A DNA stretch of 64,000 nucleotides from Raphanus sativus. Lineage: Eukaryota > Streptophyta > Magnoliopsida > Brassicales > Brassicaceae. The translations under genes and the position numbers were made by a program. Positions 11,261-23,384 of this stretch are shown piece by piece; positions within the stretch are counted from its first letter, which is position 1, and every line of letters begins with the position of its first letter. Below the pieces are notes generated by a model. The model saw nothing but the letters and a program-made list of their open reading frames with translations, was not told the origin of the DNA and ran no database searches. Where the stretch lies: positions 1-64,000 of the forward strand of contig NW_026615385.1 of assembly GCF_000801105.2 (NCBI RefSeq). Direction: 5' to 3'.

Positions 11261-11474
11261 GTTTTGCCAAGAAAGGACTATGATTTTTCCTTTTTTACCA
11301 AAACATGGCGATAAAGTGCAACATCAAAGTTAGTGTTGGAAAGACTATTTACACTAAAGACATTATTTACAATATTTGGGTTGACGGTAAATATGTGAAA
11401 CCATAATGTTTTACCAAAAAAACATGGCGATAAAGTGCAACATCGAAGCTAGTAAAAATTGATGGTAAATTGAT
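11261..11474 (+). repeat. Short direct duplication, ~119-bp spacing
   Basis: An ACATGGCGATAAAGTGCAAC block at about 11303 recurs at about 11422 with similar flanks. No coding content. Confidence 0.5.
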
Positions 11475-11773
11475 GGGTTATTGGATTATGTACTTTAATG
11501 GATTTAGAAATCTTTCCTGCAGTTTGAAATCCTTGGTATATCCAATGATTTTAAAATCAGACAATTATATTTTAAAATAAATCAGATGAACTTCAAAATC
11601 AAATCAATGGATTATTGTAAATCAACCAAATGGATTTGTAGTAACTTTAGTTTACGATAAAGTTAATAAATACAAAAATATATCTTTTCATTTTTTTTAT
11701 ATGTTCTCAAATTCTCATAACATATAGAATATCCCCCCCCCCCACATATTTGTTGTAATAGTTGTTCTTAACT

Positions 11774-11790
11774 GATTGATATGTTCTATG
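11774..11790 (+). repeat. Left target-site duplication of LINE fragment, 17 bp
   Basis: GATTGATATGTTCTATG, an exact match to 12415-12431. Confidence 0.85.
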
Positions 11791-12414
11791 TTTTAGGGGA
11801 ATAGACAGAGATTCTCTGGAACTAGTTCGATATGCTGAGAGTGAGTGTCAAGCTTGGTTTAATGCAAATGAGATGATACCACGAGTAGTACAAGAGGGAA
11901 ATGCAATGGAACCCCAAGTCCTAAGCTTGGGAAGTATTTGTTTACTGGATGGATCATGGACAGAGTTTGCTCAATTTAGTGGATGTGGATGGGTCTGGTT
12001 GGACAGTGGAGGGAAGACGCAACTTATGGGATCACAAAACCTACCCAAAAGAGAATCAGCTCTACACTCAGAGGTGGAAGCGCTGCGATGAGCGATGGAG
12101 AACATGCTTCAGTATTCAACATGTCAGAATTTCGGAACAGACTGCAAGGAATTGATTGCGATGATTAAGGAACCTCATGCCTGGCCAAGTTTTTCTACGG
12201 AACTGGAGCGGATAGAAACACTACTCATATGCTTCCCGGATTTCAAGATTTTTTACGTTCCAAGAGCGCTTAATCAGATTTCAGATTTCTTAGCTAAGAC
12301 AGCTAGATCCTTCCATAGGAAGTTACTTTTTGTTGGTTGTTCTATTCCGGTCTGGTTACCCAGACCACCTCAAGTTTAAGTAATAGAATAGCCGTTTGCC
12401 GTCAAAAAAAAAAA
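11791..12414 (+). mobile_element. 5'-truncated LINE, 3' terminal 624 bp
   Basis: Flanked by a perfect 17-bp duplication and ending in an 11-A tail. It contains only the C-terminal RNase H domain and the 3' end of a plant LINE, so it is a classic 5'-truncated insertion. Confidence 0.88.
11873..12379 (+). pseudogene. LINE RNase H domain (RVT_3 type), one nonsense codon
   Basis: The frame starts inside the truncated ORF2. The segment CLLDGSWTEF carries the first catalytic Asp, HSEVEAL the Glu, and FGTDCKEL a second Asp. A QISDFLAKTARS segment follows. TGA at 12089-12091 stands where EALRW would normally have a Trp codon (TGG), after which the same frame continues to TAA at 12377-12379. In an intact element this domain would degrade the RNA of the RNA-DNA hybrid. 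Confidence 0.85.
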
Positions 12415-12431
12415 GATTGATATGTTCTATG
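12415..12431 (+). repeat. Right target-site duplication of LINE fragment, 17 bp
   Basis: GATTGATATGTTCTATG directly after the poly(A) tail. Confidence 0.85.
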
Positions 12432-13085
12432 CGCTGGTTTTGGTTACAAGAAGTCAAGAACTTCTTCATCATTATTACTTTTTAGATTTTTTCATCATCA
12501 AAATCTTTTTTCTTTGGGTTATTTATAAAAATATAATTAAAAGTATAAACTTTTGAACTAGAAAATATGATATTAAAAATAGTGATTATAGAATCGAAAA
12601 CATGGAAGGTTGTTTGGGGAAACTTGAGTGGTGATTATAGAATGGAGAAAACTAATAATACAAATCCAACCAAATAACACGATTTAACTCAATATTTGTT
12701 TCTTTGTATTTTGGTCTTAAAAATACTTATAAATCCATTAAAATCCAATTTCAAATCAAATCCTTAAACAAATCACTGCTATTGAATAACATATGATTTT
12801 GAATTTTATTTTAGAATTATAGAACCAATAACACTGAATTTGACTTGATTTTAAAATCTATTTTAAAATCATAAAACCAATAACATTAGATTTACATATG
12901 AATTTTAAAATCATAGAAGCAATAACACTGAATTTAGCTTTGATTTCCAAATCTATTAAAATACACAAACCAATAACACCAATGTAGTTTCAACTATACA
13001 AAAAAAAACTTCAAACGTAAAACCAGCAATTCATTAAATAAACTAAGATAATGACTAACAAAACAATATCCAAACATAAAATATA

Positions 13086-14540
13086 TCTATACTATTAAAA
13101 GTTCGCTTTTGAGGCTCTAGGGAGCGTCCATATCAGCGAAAAAAAATTATTTCAGAAGATGCCACGTGGCAGTAAAAATAAATAGAAATAAAATAGTCAA
13201 AATAAAGAAAAGATGATATTAACAAAAATATCATGTTTCAAAATGTAAATATTTCCAAAATAAATATTTTTAAAAACGAAATTAGTTGTACATATATAAC
13301 TTAAACAGAAAAATCAATTTTAACATATGAAACTTCACTTAAAATGCTAATTATTAAAATTAAATAGAAAATTAGAAAAAGAAAAAAATAACATTAACAA
13401 TAATATAATGTATTCTTAAGTATAATATATCCAAAGTACATTAAAAGGATAAATTAATGTTAACGTAACAAAAATAATGAAATGTTTGATAATTTTGTGA
13501 AAAGAAAAAAAAATATATTTTATATGTATATAAATAAATGAGATGTTTTTTATGTGGCAGTAAAAATAAATAGAAGTAAAATAGACAAAAAATAAAGAAA
13601 GGATGATATTAACAAAAATATAATGTTTGAAAATGTAAATATTTCCAAAATAAATATTTTTAAAAACGAAATTAATTCTTTAATATATAACTTAAAACAG
13701 AAAAAGCAATTTTAACATATTAAATTTACTTAAAATGCTAATTATTAGGTTCGAGAGAGCGTTCACATCAGCAAAAAATAAAGCTTCTATAAGATGCCAC
13801 GTGGCAGTAAAAATAAATAGAAGTAAAATAGACAAAAAATAAAGAAAGGATGATATTAACAAAAAATATCATGTTTGAAAATGTAAATATTTCCAAAATA
13901 AATATTTTTAAAAACGAAATTAATTGTACATGTATAACTTAAACAGAAAATCAATTTTAACATATGAAACTTCACTTAAAATGCTAATTATTAAAATTAA
14001 ATGGAAAATTAGAAAAGAAAAATAACATTAATAAAAATATAATGTATTCTTAAGTATAATATATCCAAAGTACATTAAAGGATAAATTAATGTTAAAGTA
14101 ACAAAAAATAATGAAATGTTTGATAATTTTGTGAAAAGAAAAGAAACTATATTTTATATGTATATAATAAATGAGGTGTTTTTTTTATATGTGGCAGTAA
14201 AAATAATAGAAGTAAAATAGACAAAAATAAAGAAAGGATGATATTAACAAAATATCATGTTTGGAAATGTAAATATTTCCAAAATAACTATTTTTAAAAA
14301 CGAAATTAATTGTACATATATAACTTAAAACAGAAAAATCAATTTTAACATATGAAACTTTACTTAAAATGCTAATTATTAAAATAAAATGGAAAATTAG
14401 AAAAAGAAAAAATAACAAAAATATAATGTTTTTTTAAGTATATATATCCAAAGTACATTAAAAGGATAAATTAATGTTAAAGTAACAAAAAAATAATGAA
14501 ATTTTCTTCTTTTATGTGCCTAAATCATGAAACTTTATAA
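13086..14540 (+). mobile_element. Helitron-family element with two ~635-bp tandem units
   Basis: Begins TCTATACTATTAAAA, the 5' end type of crucifer Helitrons, followed by GAGGCTCTAGGGAGCGTCC and GATGCCACGTGGCAG. The CACGTGGCAG block recurs about 635 bp downstream (13161 and 13796), with further partial copies near 13554 and 14191. There is no coding sequence. A 3' CTRRT end was not identified, so the right border is approximate. Confidence 0.55.
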
Positions 14541-14948
14541 TATATAAAATATTGGTATTATTATAAATAGTTGTCAATTTTTTTTATTTGTTTGTAACTA
14601 ATGATAACTTTCTACAATAGATAGCATTCTTATAATTCATATGGTTATTCATGCTTCTTATTGGTTTTCTAGATTTTTCATATACAATGAAAGAAATGTA
14701 GTAATTGGCAGTATCAGAATGAGTAATAGATTGTTGTGTATTAGTTACAATATATGCTGAGTATAGTAGGATCTTTGATGTTTGAGTTAAGAGTTACATG
14801 TTGGTTATTTTAGAACAGTCTAGATTACAATGTAATAAAGCTTAGATTAGACAACTTTTAAATAAGTTTCAAAAACATTATTTTCAGAACCATGTGAAAG
14901 TCCACACAATTGGGAGTGAAATTACGGGCTGTGATACAAATCTGGAGA
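14541..14948. other. AT-rich spacer between Helitron-family elements
   Basis: No gene or clear repeat end is seen. Confidence 0.35.
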
Positions 14949-15078
14949 TCTATACTAATAAAGACGCCTCCAAAAAATGTCCACATCAGCGGACAAACTT
15001 TTCCTGAAAGATGACACGTGACATTATTACCAAAAAATAAATAAAAATTAAATATACAATAGAAAGAAAAATATTTAA

Positions 15079-15087
15079 TAAGTAAAT
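15079..15087 (+). repeat. Left 9-bp target-site duplication (fold-back element)
   Basis: TAAGTAAAT, identical to 16470-16478. Confidence 0.85.
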
Positions 15088-16469
15088 GGAAAAATGATTG
15101 CTGGCTACGTGAAGTATTGGCCATCACATGGCTAACCATGCAAAGTATACTAATGTATACCTAGCTACACGAAGTATATGTTATGCATGACAATATCCCT
15201 CAACTTAATGATGTTATGTAGCTAACATCACAAGTTTAATTTTACTCATCAAAAAATTAATGTAGATGCAGAGACCGTTTTAATATCTCGTTTCATTAAT
15301 TAAAATATGACCAATACGACAATAATTTAACTAAATTTAGATTTTAACCCAATGTATTAAAAGCGTAAGAATTTTTTTATAAATATCCAATATACAAAAT
15401 AAATATGTTTTAACATTTTTGATATGTAGTGTTTTAACATTTTTATTTTAGTGTATTTGAAAACTGTATATTTATATTATTTTATTTATATAAGATATGA
15501 AAGTAATATAAGATATTGTGTAGTTTTGTTTTTTAGTTATCTTAATACTTTTTATGAAATTTTAATAATTTTCTGTAGTTTGCTTGATGAATTGTATGAT
15601 ATATACTTATTTGATAAATTTTAATTACAAAACTTATTTGACGTCAATTCATTGACCCTAACATTTTATTTGTTTAAAACTTATTTGATGTCATTTAAAC
15701 CAAAAATAATCTCTCGTGTGTAATTATTAATTATTTAATTTTAAGAATAAAATAATATAAGAATATAATATGGTTTAGTAAGTTAAATGAATGCAATTTT
15801 TTATGAAAATATAAATAAAATAATTCATTAGTTTAAGTAATTTAATTATTTTATATTAAACAAATAAGATATTAGAGTTAGTAAATCGACATCAAATAAC
15901 CTTTATAATAAAAATAGATCAAATAAATAAATAAATAAATATATATATATATATCACACAATTAATCAAAAGAATTACATATATTTTATTGAAATTTAAC
16001 AACAAAACAGACTAAACTAATTAAAAACAAAATTAAATAATATCTTATATAACTTTCATATTTAATATATATAAAATGATATAATTGTATAGTTTTCAAA
16101 TACACTATAATAAAAAATGTCAAAACACTACTTAACAAAATTTTATAAAACATATTGATTTTATAAATTAGATTTTGTTAAAAATATTTTAACTCTTTTA
16201 AAACGCGGATCAAAATCTAAATTTTGTTAAATTACCGTAAAAACACCATATTTTAATTGATGAAACATTAGATTTAAACGGTTTTTGACATCTATATAAT
16301 TTTTTGAATTAATAAAATTAAACTCGTGATGTTAATTACATCACATCATTAAGTTGAGGGATGTAGTCATGCATAACATGTACTTCGTGTAGCTAGGTAT
16401 ACATTAGTATACTCTGCATGGTTAGCTATGTGATGGCTAATACTTCACGTAGCCAGCAATCATTTTTCC
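15088..16469. mobile_element. Fold-back element with Mutator-type 9-bp duplication
   Basis: The left end GGAAAAATGATTGCTGGCTA is mirrored at the right end. The two arms stay similar through most of the element (for example CTACACGAAGTA, CCCTCAACTTAATGATGT), so it is one long imperfect palindrome centred near 15780. It is flanked by a perfect 9-bp duplication. Nine bases and long inverted repeats are the Mutator superfamily pattern. It codes for nothing recognisable and would depend on transposase supplied in trans. Confidence 0.8.
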
Positions 16470-16478
16470 TAAGTAAAT
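16470..16478 (+). repeat. Right 9-bp target-site duplication (fold-back element)
   Basis: TAAGTAAAT directly after the terminal repeat. Confidence 0.85.
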
Positions 16479-19260
16479 ATATCATTTGAGAAATAGAAAT
16501 ATTACATTAAACATATATCTGAATATAAAATAAATATGCAATATAAAAAATAGATAATAAGTAAATATACAATATAAGAAAAAGAAATATTACATTTAAT
16601 CTATATCTGAAAAATAGAATTTCGAGGCTCTAGAGAGTGTCCACATCAGTGGAATGACTTCTCCCAAAAAATTACACGTGACATTGTTACAAAAAAAAGT
16701 AAATATACGATAGAAGAAAAAGTAAATAATAACTAAATATACCATTTAAAAATTGAAATATTACATTAAACGTATATCTGAACTGCAAATTAAAATAAAT
16801 AATAAAAAAATCTACAATATAAGAAAAAATAGATAATAAGTAAATATACCATATAATAAAAAGAAATATTATATTAAATATCTGAAAATGTATAATAAAT
16901 AAATAAATATACAACATAAAAATAGAAATATTACGTTATATAAATATATAAGAAAAATAGAAAATAAGTAAATATACAATATAAAAAATATAAATATTCT
17001 ATTAACATTTATAGTAATAATAGAATAAGTAAATATACAACATATAAAACTAAAATAAGTAACTATATAATATAAGAAAAATAAATACTACATTAAACAT
17101 TTAACATAATATCATCATTTGATTTAAAATTAAAAATAGATATATAAATATACAATATAAGAAAAAAATATAAAAAGTACATATACAATATAAGAAATAG
17201 AAAACTGAACTAAACATCTCTATGAAAAATATATAGTAAAATAAATAATAAATAAATATACAGTATAAAACATAATAAAATATTAAAATATCTATTCTAA
17301 TAATATAATAATAAATATAAAATATCATAAAAATAAATAACAAGTAAATAAACGATATAAGAAAAAATTACATTAAATATCAATCTGAAAAATGTATGAT
17401 AAAATAAATAAAAAGTAAATATACAATATAAGAAATAAATATTAATTTTAACGTAATATTACAACTCGATATGAAAACAAAAAATGTAGAATAAGTAAAT
17501 AAACAATATAGAAATAGAAATACTATATTAAACATCTATCATAATATTATCATTTGATATAAAAAAAGAAAATTAGAATTAATAAATATAAAAGATAAGA
17601 AAAATTAAGAATAAGTAAATATACAGGTAAGAAATGAAAAAACTAAATTGAACATCTCTATGAAACATTTATCGTAAAATTAATAATAATAAATATACAA
17701 TAAAATAAATAAAAATATTATATTAAACATTTATCGTAAAATTATTTATAAAAATATAAATTAAATAAAAACTTAAAATAGGTAAATATAATATAAGCAA
17801 TAGAAACATTAGTTTAATCCTAGAGACTGCATTTTGAATAAAAATAAATGGTTTCCAAACAATTAATATGGAGAGATTGGCGAGCAAAACATTATCGATT
17901 TTTTTACCATGAACATGATTGTTTTCAGTTTTCTTCTTTCAGCTCATCACACAAATGAGCAAGAATCATTATTCCCTAAAACCAAAAAGAAAAGAAAATA
18001 TAACGAGTTACAATTTTTTTAAATGATGGTAAATAATATTGAACAATAACTAAAAAACAAGTCAAGATCTATTATAAACAAACACACCGGCCATAAACAC
18101 ACGCAAGTAATGGTAAGACACAACCAAATCTATCATAAATAATTGCAACAAAAAAGAGTCAGAGACACAACCAAATCTATCAAAAAAACACATCAACCAT
18201 AAACAAAGCCGCAATTAATATTTCAAGTTAAATAGCATACTATATTGATCTTCAAGATTTACATATAGTAGGATCTCAAAAGCAACAAAGGACCTCATTG
18301 CCACAAACCAGAACTTTAAAAGTTAAAAAACAACATGATGCTAACAAAGAAAAAAGTAATAACCACAAAAGATGTCATAAATAGAGCAACCAGCAAAATC
18401 TACTACGAGAAATTACAATACGAAACAGTTACAAGGGTGTAAATATAAATATACAAAAATAGAGCCAAAGGATGATAAAAACTTCTACTTTAGACATCGC
18501 TAAACACAGTTCCAATTTTTAAAGTTGTAGCCAGACTAAACTTAGTCAAAACTCAATATCATAGGAACCTATCAACTGATTCAGATAATTATCTCAACTT
18601 TAACTATAGAAAAGAGAAGTCAAGGCAGCAATTACGAAAAAGAAAGAAAAAAACTGATCACCATGATTGGGAAAGAACATTAACACGCTTGAGAGCGAGA
18701 AGAAAGGTGAAGGAGAAGAGCAAACTATACGCTGAAACCGTTTCCCTACACCAATATTTATTTACCTTTAAGTCTCTAAATCAATTAGAAAGACCCTTTT
18801 TGACACAGTTATGTTAAATTAGAGATTTTTCGCGGAAATTTTCAAAAAGCAGACACATAAAATAAGAAAAAATAATTTGTTTTTGGAAAAATAGTTTTTT
18901 CGAGTCTATCAACAGAAGATGAGTTTCCATGATATAGGTAGATGATGACAAGTTTAGTTTACGATAATATACTTTTACTTCTTGTATGTGACTGTGTATA
19001 AAAGTGAAGAAAAATTTGAAAATTTAAAATTAGATTTATATTAAGGTTACAACTATTAGTTAGATATTTCTATGTTAAAAATAATCGAAGTAATATTGTT
19101 AGAAACTAAATTAGAACAAATATTTAAAAATAATTCTATTTTTGATTGTAATTTATTTGTAAAATAATTTTACGTGATAAAAATATAAATTTTAATTTAA
19201 TTTTTATCTAGAATTAAATTAAACATTTTAAAAATATTTAAATTATTTGTATATTTAAGT

Positions 19261-19291
19261 ACCCGCCCGTAGGGCGGGTTTTGACCCTAGT
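19261..19291 (+). other. Helitron 3' terminal hairpin and CTAGT end
   Basis: ACCCGCCC GTA GGGCGGGT forms a perfect 8-bp stem with a 3-base loop, followed 8 bases later by CTAGT. This is the structure where Helitron replication terminates. The next Helitron-type 5' sequence (TATACTAATAAA) begins immediately. Confidence 0.8.
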
Positions 19292-19792
19292 ATACTAATA
19301 AACTAGCCTTTTGAGGCTCTATGGAGCGTCCACATCAGCGAAACAAACTTCTCCCGAAAGATGTCACGTGACATTAGTACTAAAAATGAAAAAAAAAAAA
19401 GTAAATATATAATATAAGGAAAAATAAATAATAAGTAAATATACAATATAAGAAATAGAAAAATTACATTAAACATTTATCTCAGTTTTTTAATAAAATA
19501 AATAATAAGTAAATATACAATATAAAAATAGAAATATTACATTTAAAATTTATCGTTATATTATCATTTGATATAAAAGCAAGAAAATTAGAATAAATAA
19601 ACAACAATATAAAAATAAATAAATAATAACTAAATATACAATATATGAAATTGAAATATTATATTAAACATCTATCTGAAAAATGTATACTTTTACATTA
19701 TTATGTAAATATACAATATAGAAAATGAAAAATACTACATTAAATATCTATATGAAAATGTATATTCTTTACATTTTTATTATTTCCAAATA

Positions 19793-20072
19793 TTTTTATG
19801 TGAAAAGACCACTTATCTCGCTCTCAACCACATCGTTATAAATGTCTATGTCACTCATATGACATAAAGAGTTGAAGGTGAAATAGTCACATATACACAT
19901 ATTGGTAAAACCGTAAAAGAGTCTCATTCCGAAAAATCATTTTATCTCTAATAGTCTCAGACCATCCACTTATAATTAAGAGAAGAAAATTTCCAATCAG
20001 AGTATGCTATGCAATGACCATAAACAAAAGTCAAGGACAAAGCTTGAAATTAGTTATTCTATATTTGCCTAT
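19793..20072 (+). pseudogene. Relic of Helitron helicase C-terminus, copy 1
   Basis: Near the end the frame reads RVCYAMTINKSQGQSLKL. This matches the highly conserved C-terminal helicase motif of Helitron Rep/Hel proteins and other PIF1-like helicases. The upstream part has stops and shifted frames. It is followed directly by a Helitron-type 5' end. Confidence 0.7.
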
Positions 20073-20268
20073 ACTAATAAAAGTAGTTTTTTGAGACTTC
20101 ATGGAGCGTAGACATCAGCGAAACAAACTTCTTCCAAAAGATACCACGTGGCATTAGTACTAAAAAATAAATAAAAAGTAAATATATAATATAAAGAAAA
20201 ATAAATAATAAGTAAATGTACAATAAGAAATAGAAAATTACATTAAACTTCTATCTCAAATTTTTTTT

Positions 20269-20336
20269 GGGGAAATTTCACAAATACACTTTCCATACTA
20301 CCACTAATCAACTATACCACCAACCAAATTACCTTT
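20269..20336 (+). repeat. Left terminal inverted repeat of the Pack-MULE
   Basis: GGGGAAAT start, with CTATACCACCAACC inside. It pairs with the right end, with several substitutions and small gaps. Confidence 0.75.
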
Positions 20337-20399
20337 TCAAAAATATCACATTGGTGAATGTGTAAAAGACTCAGCTACCCTCACATTTACAACAATCCA

Positions 20400-20778
20400 T
20401 CTCACACTTTCTCTCCGTTGATACGATCACCTCCGTTGATATCCATCGCCTCTGTTGCTTCCGTCGTCGATATCGATCGCCTCCGTTGCTTCCGTCATCA
20501 ATATCCATCGCCTCCGTTGCTTCCGTTTCGAACGATTCTCTTTCTCACGCCGCCGTCGAATCGTATTTCACTTTCATCCCTCTTCTATACGATATCATAG
20601 CCTCCGTCCATCGCCTCCATATCAATCATCGACGGATTCTCTCTCTCTCACGCTGCCGGATTCTCTCTCTCTCTCTCTCACGTCGCCGGATTCTCTCTCC
20701 CACGTCGAGATCTCCGCCGAGCCATTCCTCCAAAATGTCGATTCCAGATTCACAATTTGTATGTTTCAAATATCTATA
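20400..20778 (+). pseudogene. Captured leader and first exon of an unidentified gene (possible)
   Basis: A CT-rich stretch with repeated GCCTCCGTTGCTTCCGT and CTCTCTCTCACG motifs leads to AAAATG at 20733-20738 and an MSIPDSQF frame. A TTTGTATGT sequence that could be a splice donor follows. The composition resembles a plant 5' leader plus first coding exon. The parent gene was not recognised. Confidence 0.4.
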
Positions 20779-20858
20779 TCTTGTTATAACTTGTTGATTT
20801 TGTTTTCATTCGAATGATTCGGGTTAGATTTCGGGATAGTGAACATTGCATTTTTAGC

Positions 20859-20995
20859 AATTGATAGTAGTGTTTACTACCTGCAGTGTATAAAGAAGAA
20901 CGATTTATAAGTCTTTATAAAGAAGAACGATTTAACAATTGATAGTAGTGTCTATTACCTGCAATGTATAAAGAAGAACGATTTATAAGTCTTTA
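20859..20995 (+). repeat. Tandem duplication, ~78-bp unit, inside the Pack-MULE
   Basis: AATTGATAGTAGTGT..ACCTGCA.TGTATAAAGAAGAACG occurs twice in a row with few differences. Confidence 0.7.
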
Positions 20996-21261
20996 TAAAT
21001 TTCCGCATGTTTAGACCACTATTAACTTCAAATTTTCATTTCCTTTTGCAGTTTGATTTGCTTTACAGGTCTAGTCACTTAAGGCCTTTATATACCTACT
21101 CTTTGCCTCACTAAACTCTAGCGCTTTGAGCTTAGATGTCAATATCCCAAAGTGGGAAACCAAGTGAAATGTTTTGTAGCTATTCTTGAGTAAAAAAAGT
21201 GAGTAACAGATTCAGGTTTGATAAAATTTGATGTGTGAGTTGATGAATCTTTGTGTTCCAG

Positions 21262-21355
21262 GGTTGTGTTCCCGAGCTTCGGGGAACGTTACCTCTCGAC
21301 AATGCTCTTCCAGTCGATCCGTGAAGAGTGCGACAAAATGCAGCCTGAGATTTGA
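21262..21355 (+). pseudogene. Captured last exon of O-acetylserine(thiol)lyase (cysteine synthase)
   Basis: After a TTCCAG acceptor at 21256-21261 the exon encodes [20 protein letters not shown] and a short EEC..MQPEI tail, ending in TGA. The [11 protein letters not shown] motif is the conserved C-terminal region of plant OAS-TL enzymes, which make cysteine from O-acetylserine and sulphide. The tail most resembles the plastid or mitochondrial isoforms. Only this exon and some upstream intron-like sequence are present. The frame is open over the exon. Confidence 0.85.
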
Positions 21356-21539
21356 AGTTGTGAACCTCTTTGTTTTTTTTGAACGAATGTATATTTGCGT
21401 ATTACAATGTGCAACGCAATTGGTGTTTGTTAATAAATGCATAAGGCTTCATTGTCCCATCTATAATAATAGTGTTTTAAAAAAGACTAGTTATAGTAAC
21501 ATTGTAAAATAAGATTTTGGTCAAATGGAAAGTCTAATT

Positions 21540-22480
21540 TAAGCACAACTAGATTTTATATAATAATTTATAAGAATTTATAAAATTGATTTATAAGGGT
21601 TTATAAAATCATTTATAAGGGTTTATAAAATCATTATTTATAAGAATTTATAAAATCATTTATAAGGGGTAATATAAGAGTTGTATAGGTTTATAAATCA
21701 ACTAAAAGAATCTATAACCATTTAGAAAGCCATTATAAAACAATTTATATATGTAAAATTATTTTTAAGAGTATATAAACCATTTGTAAAGGCATATAAA
21801 ACAAGTTATAAAATCTATAAACCATTTATAAATGTTTATAAGAAAGTTATGAAAGTTTATAAATAATTTATAAAGGGTATGTATACTATTAATAAAAGTT
21901 TATAAAAACTTTATGAAATTTTATATTCAATTTATAAGGAGTATTGTAAGAGTTGTATAGGTTTATAAATCAACTAAAAGAGTCTATAATCACTTAGAAA
22001 GTCTTATAAAACAACTTATATTGGTTTGAATAATAATTTATAAGCGTTTATAAGGGTATGTAAATGATTTATAAGGGTTTATAAAAATAATTTATAAATT
22101 TTATACACCATTAAAAAAGATTATAAAACAATTTATAAAGGTATGTAAAATTTATGAAGCGGTGGAGCCTTGCTTGCTGTCCCCGCATGTGCCTCAGAAT
22201 CTGCCACGTATCATCATCTCTTTACAAAGCCTGCACGTGTTCTTTAGTTTTATGAATTAATAAAAGCTTATAAAACCTTGTATAAACCATCTATAAAATT
22301 TATAAAACACATATAAATATTTATATAACTATTTATAAAGGTTTATAAAACTATTTAAAAGGGTTTATAAAACTATTTACGAGAACATATAAGCTATTTA
22401 TAAGATTTTATACGTTTATTTATAAGTGTTTAAAAATTAATTTACAAGATTTATAAAAGTTTATAAATCATCAAATTAAC
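21540..22480. repeat. Degenerate TTTATAA-rich repeat block inside the Pack-MULE
   Basis: Dozens of variants of TTTATAAGGGTTTATAAAA, interrupted only at about 22155-22255 by a GC-richer island that contains TGCCACGTATC and GCACGTG. No coding content. The island could be one more captured piece, but I cannot assign it. Confidence 0.7.
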
Positions 22481-22484
22481 CAAC

Positions 22485-23180
22485 TTTCTACCATTTCAAC
22501 AGTGACTCCTCTGAGGTTGTCCATGTTCATAGCAAACCATGACTTCATCGCATCGTAGTTGATCTCGTTAGTGACAAGATGAAAGACGACTTTCTCAGGG
22601 GCCTTGGAGTTGAGAGCAGTGGAGTTAACCACAACCGAAGTAGGAATAATGTTATCAGAAAATACACAAAATGGTAAAGACTGTTATCAGTGAGCTTAGA
22701 AACCACAGCATAGCTTCTCTCCGCAAGCTTCCCATGTAACTCAGAGTTCTGAAACCACTCAGAATTGAGACTAACACCAAGACAATAAAGACTCTTGGGC
22801 AGTTCCTCAAGAGCAATCTGAGCCTACTTAGCACTCTTCTAAGTAACATAACTCATCTGCCTTTCCAAAGACTGAATAGTAGCCTTGAGCTTTATGATCA
22901 TAGTGGCGCTGTCGTAATGAAACAGCTGAGCTTGGTAAAGCAAGGCAGCCATGTTGTGGATATTGGGTTCAGAGTCAAGAACCGTCAAGGGACGTCTAGA
23001 AGCAGCGGCAGTGGAGAGAAGCAGCTGAGAGTTGCAGATCTGAGCGCTTAGGTCCCAAGCAAACTGAAGTTTTTTTGCTTTCTTTAGAGATGACAACAAA
23101 GGCTTTAATTAAAGCAATCTGGTCGTTAACTTGGCGAGCAAAGCAGGTCGGGCATAAGATTTCTTCGGTCATGTTCATGC
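22485..23180 (-). pseudogene. Captured fragment of a galacturonosyltransferase gene (GAUT8/9-like)
   Basis: On the minus strand the translation runs through RQVNDQIALIKAFVVISKES, FAWDLSAQI, MAALLYQAQLFHYDSATMI, LPKSLYCLGVSLNSEWFQNS, YAVVSKLTDNSLYHF and VVNSTALNSKAPEKVVFHLV. It ends at MDNLRGVTVEMV. This order is that of the stem region and start of the GT8 domain of GAUT proteins, Golgi enzymes of pectin (homogalacturonan) synthesis. There are frameshifts near 23075 and 22665 and in-frame TAG codons in the MSYVT..KSAK..AQIA segment near 22830-22850. The catalytic C-terminal part is absent. Confidence 0.88.
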
Positions 23181-23384
23181 CTCCTACAAGATTTTGTTCT
23201 TCTCGTATCTTGCTTTAGTTTCTTCTCGTAAAACATGTAAAAATCGAATTCAATCATTATCTCCAATTTATTTGAATTTTGAATCTCAAAGCAACTCACT
23301 TTAGCAAACCTTCTGTTGTTCCAATCTTTGTACTGAAAAAAATCATAACTTTCTTTCTCCCAACGTCAATCTCATCCTCAAAAT

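Larger units (their letters stand above)
11475..12980. mobile_element. Inverted-repeat (MITE-like) element, interrupted by a LINE fragment
   Basis: The left end GGGTTATTGGATTATGTACT is matched by the right end read on the minus strand (GGTGTTATTGGTTTGTGTAT), and the similarity continues inward for at least 35 bases. The interior has AATAACACTGAATTT repeats. Removing the LINE fragment at 11791-12414 and one copy of its duplication leaves about 0.87 kb, a plausible non-autonomous DNA transposon. No clear target duplication was seen. Confidence 0.5.
14949..19291 (+). mobile_element. Non-autonomous Helitron
   Basis: The 5' end TCTATACTAATAAA is at 14949. The 3' end is a GC-rich hairpin followed by TTTGACCCTAGT at 19291, the CTRRT signature. 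A further copy of the 5' region (GAGGCTCTAGAGAGTGTCC at about 16623) lies inside, so the element may be a fusion of two related copies. The interior is AT-rich with degenerate tandem repeats around GTAAATATACAATATAAGA. There are no Rep or helicase motifs. A fold-back element (15088-16469) is inserted near the 5' end. Confidence 0.65.

Noticed and set aside
20358..20817. Overlapping 80-120-codon open frames
   Set aside because: They come from the CT-rich leader-like repeat, in several frames at once, with no protein-like pattern beyond the short MSIPDSQF start.
22839..23178. Two overlapping minus-strand frames as separate small genes
   Set aside because: Together they are consecutive parts of one GAUT coding sequence broken by a frameshift.
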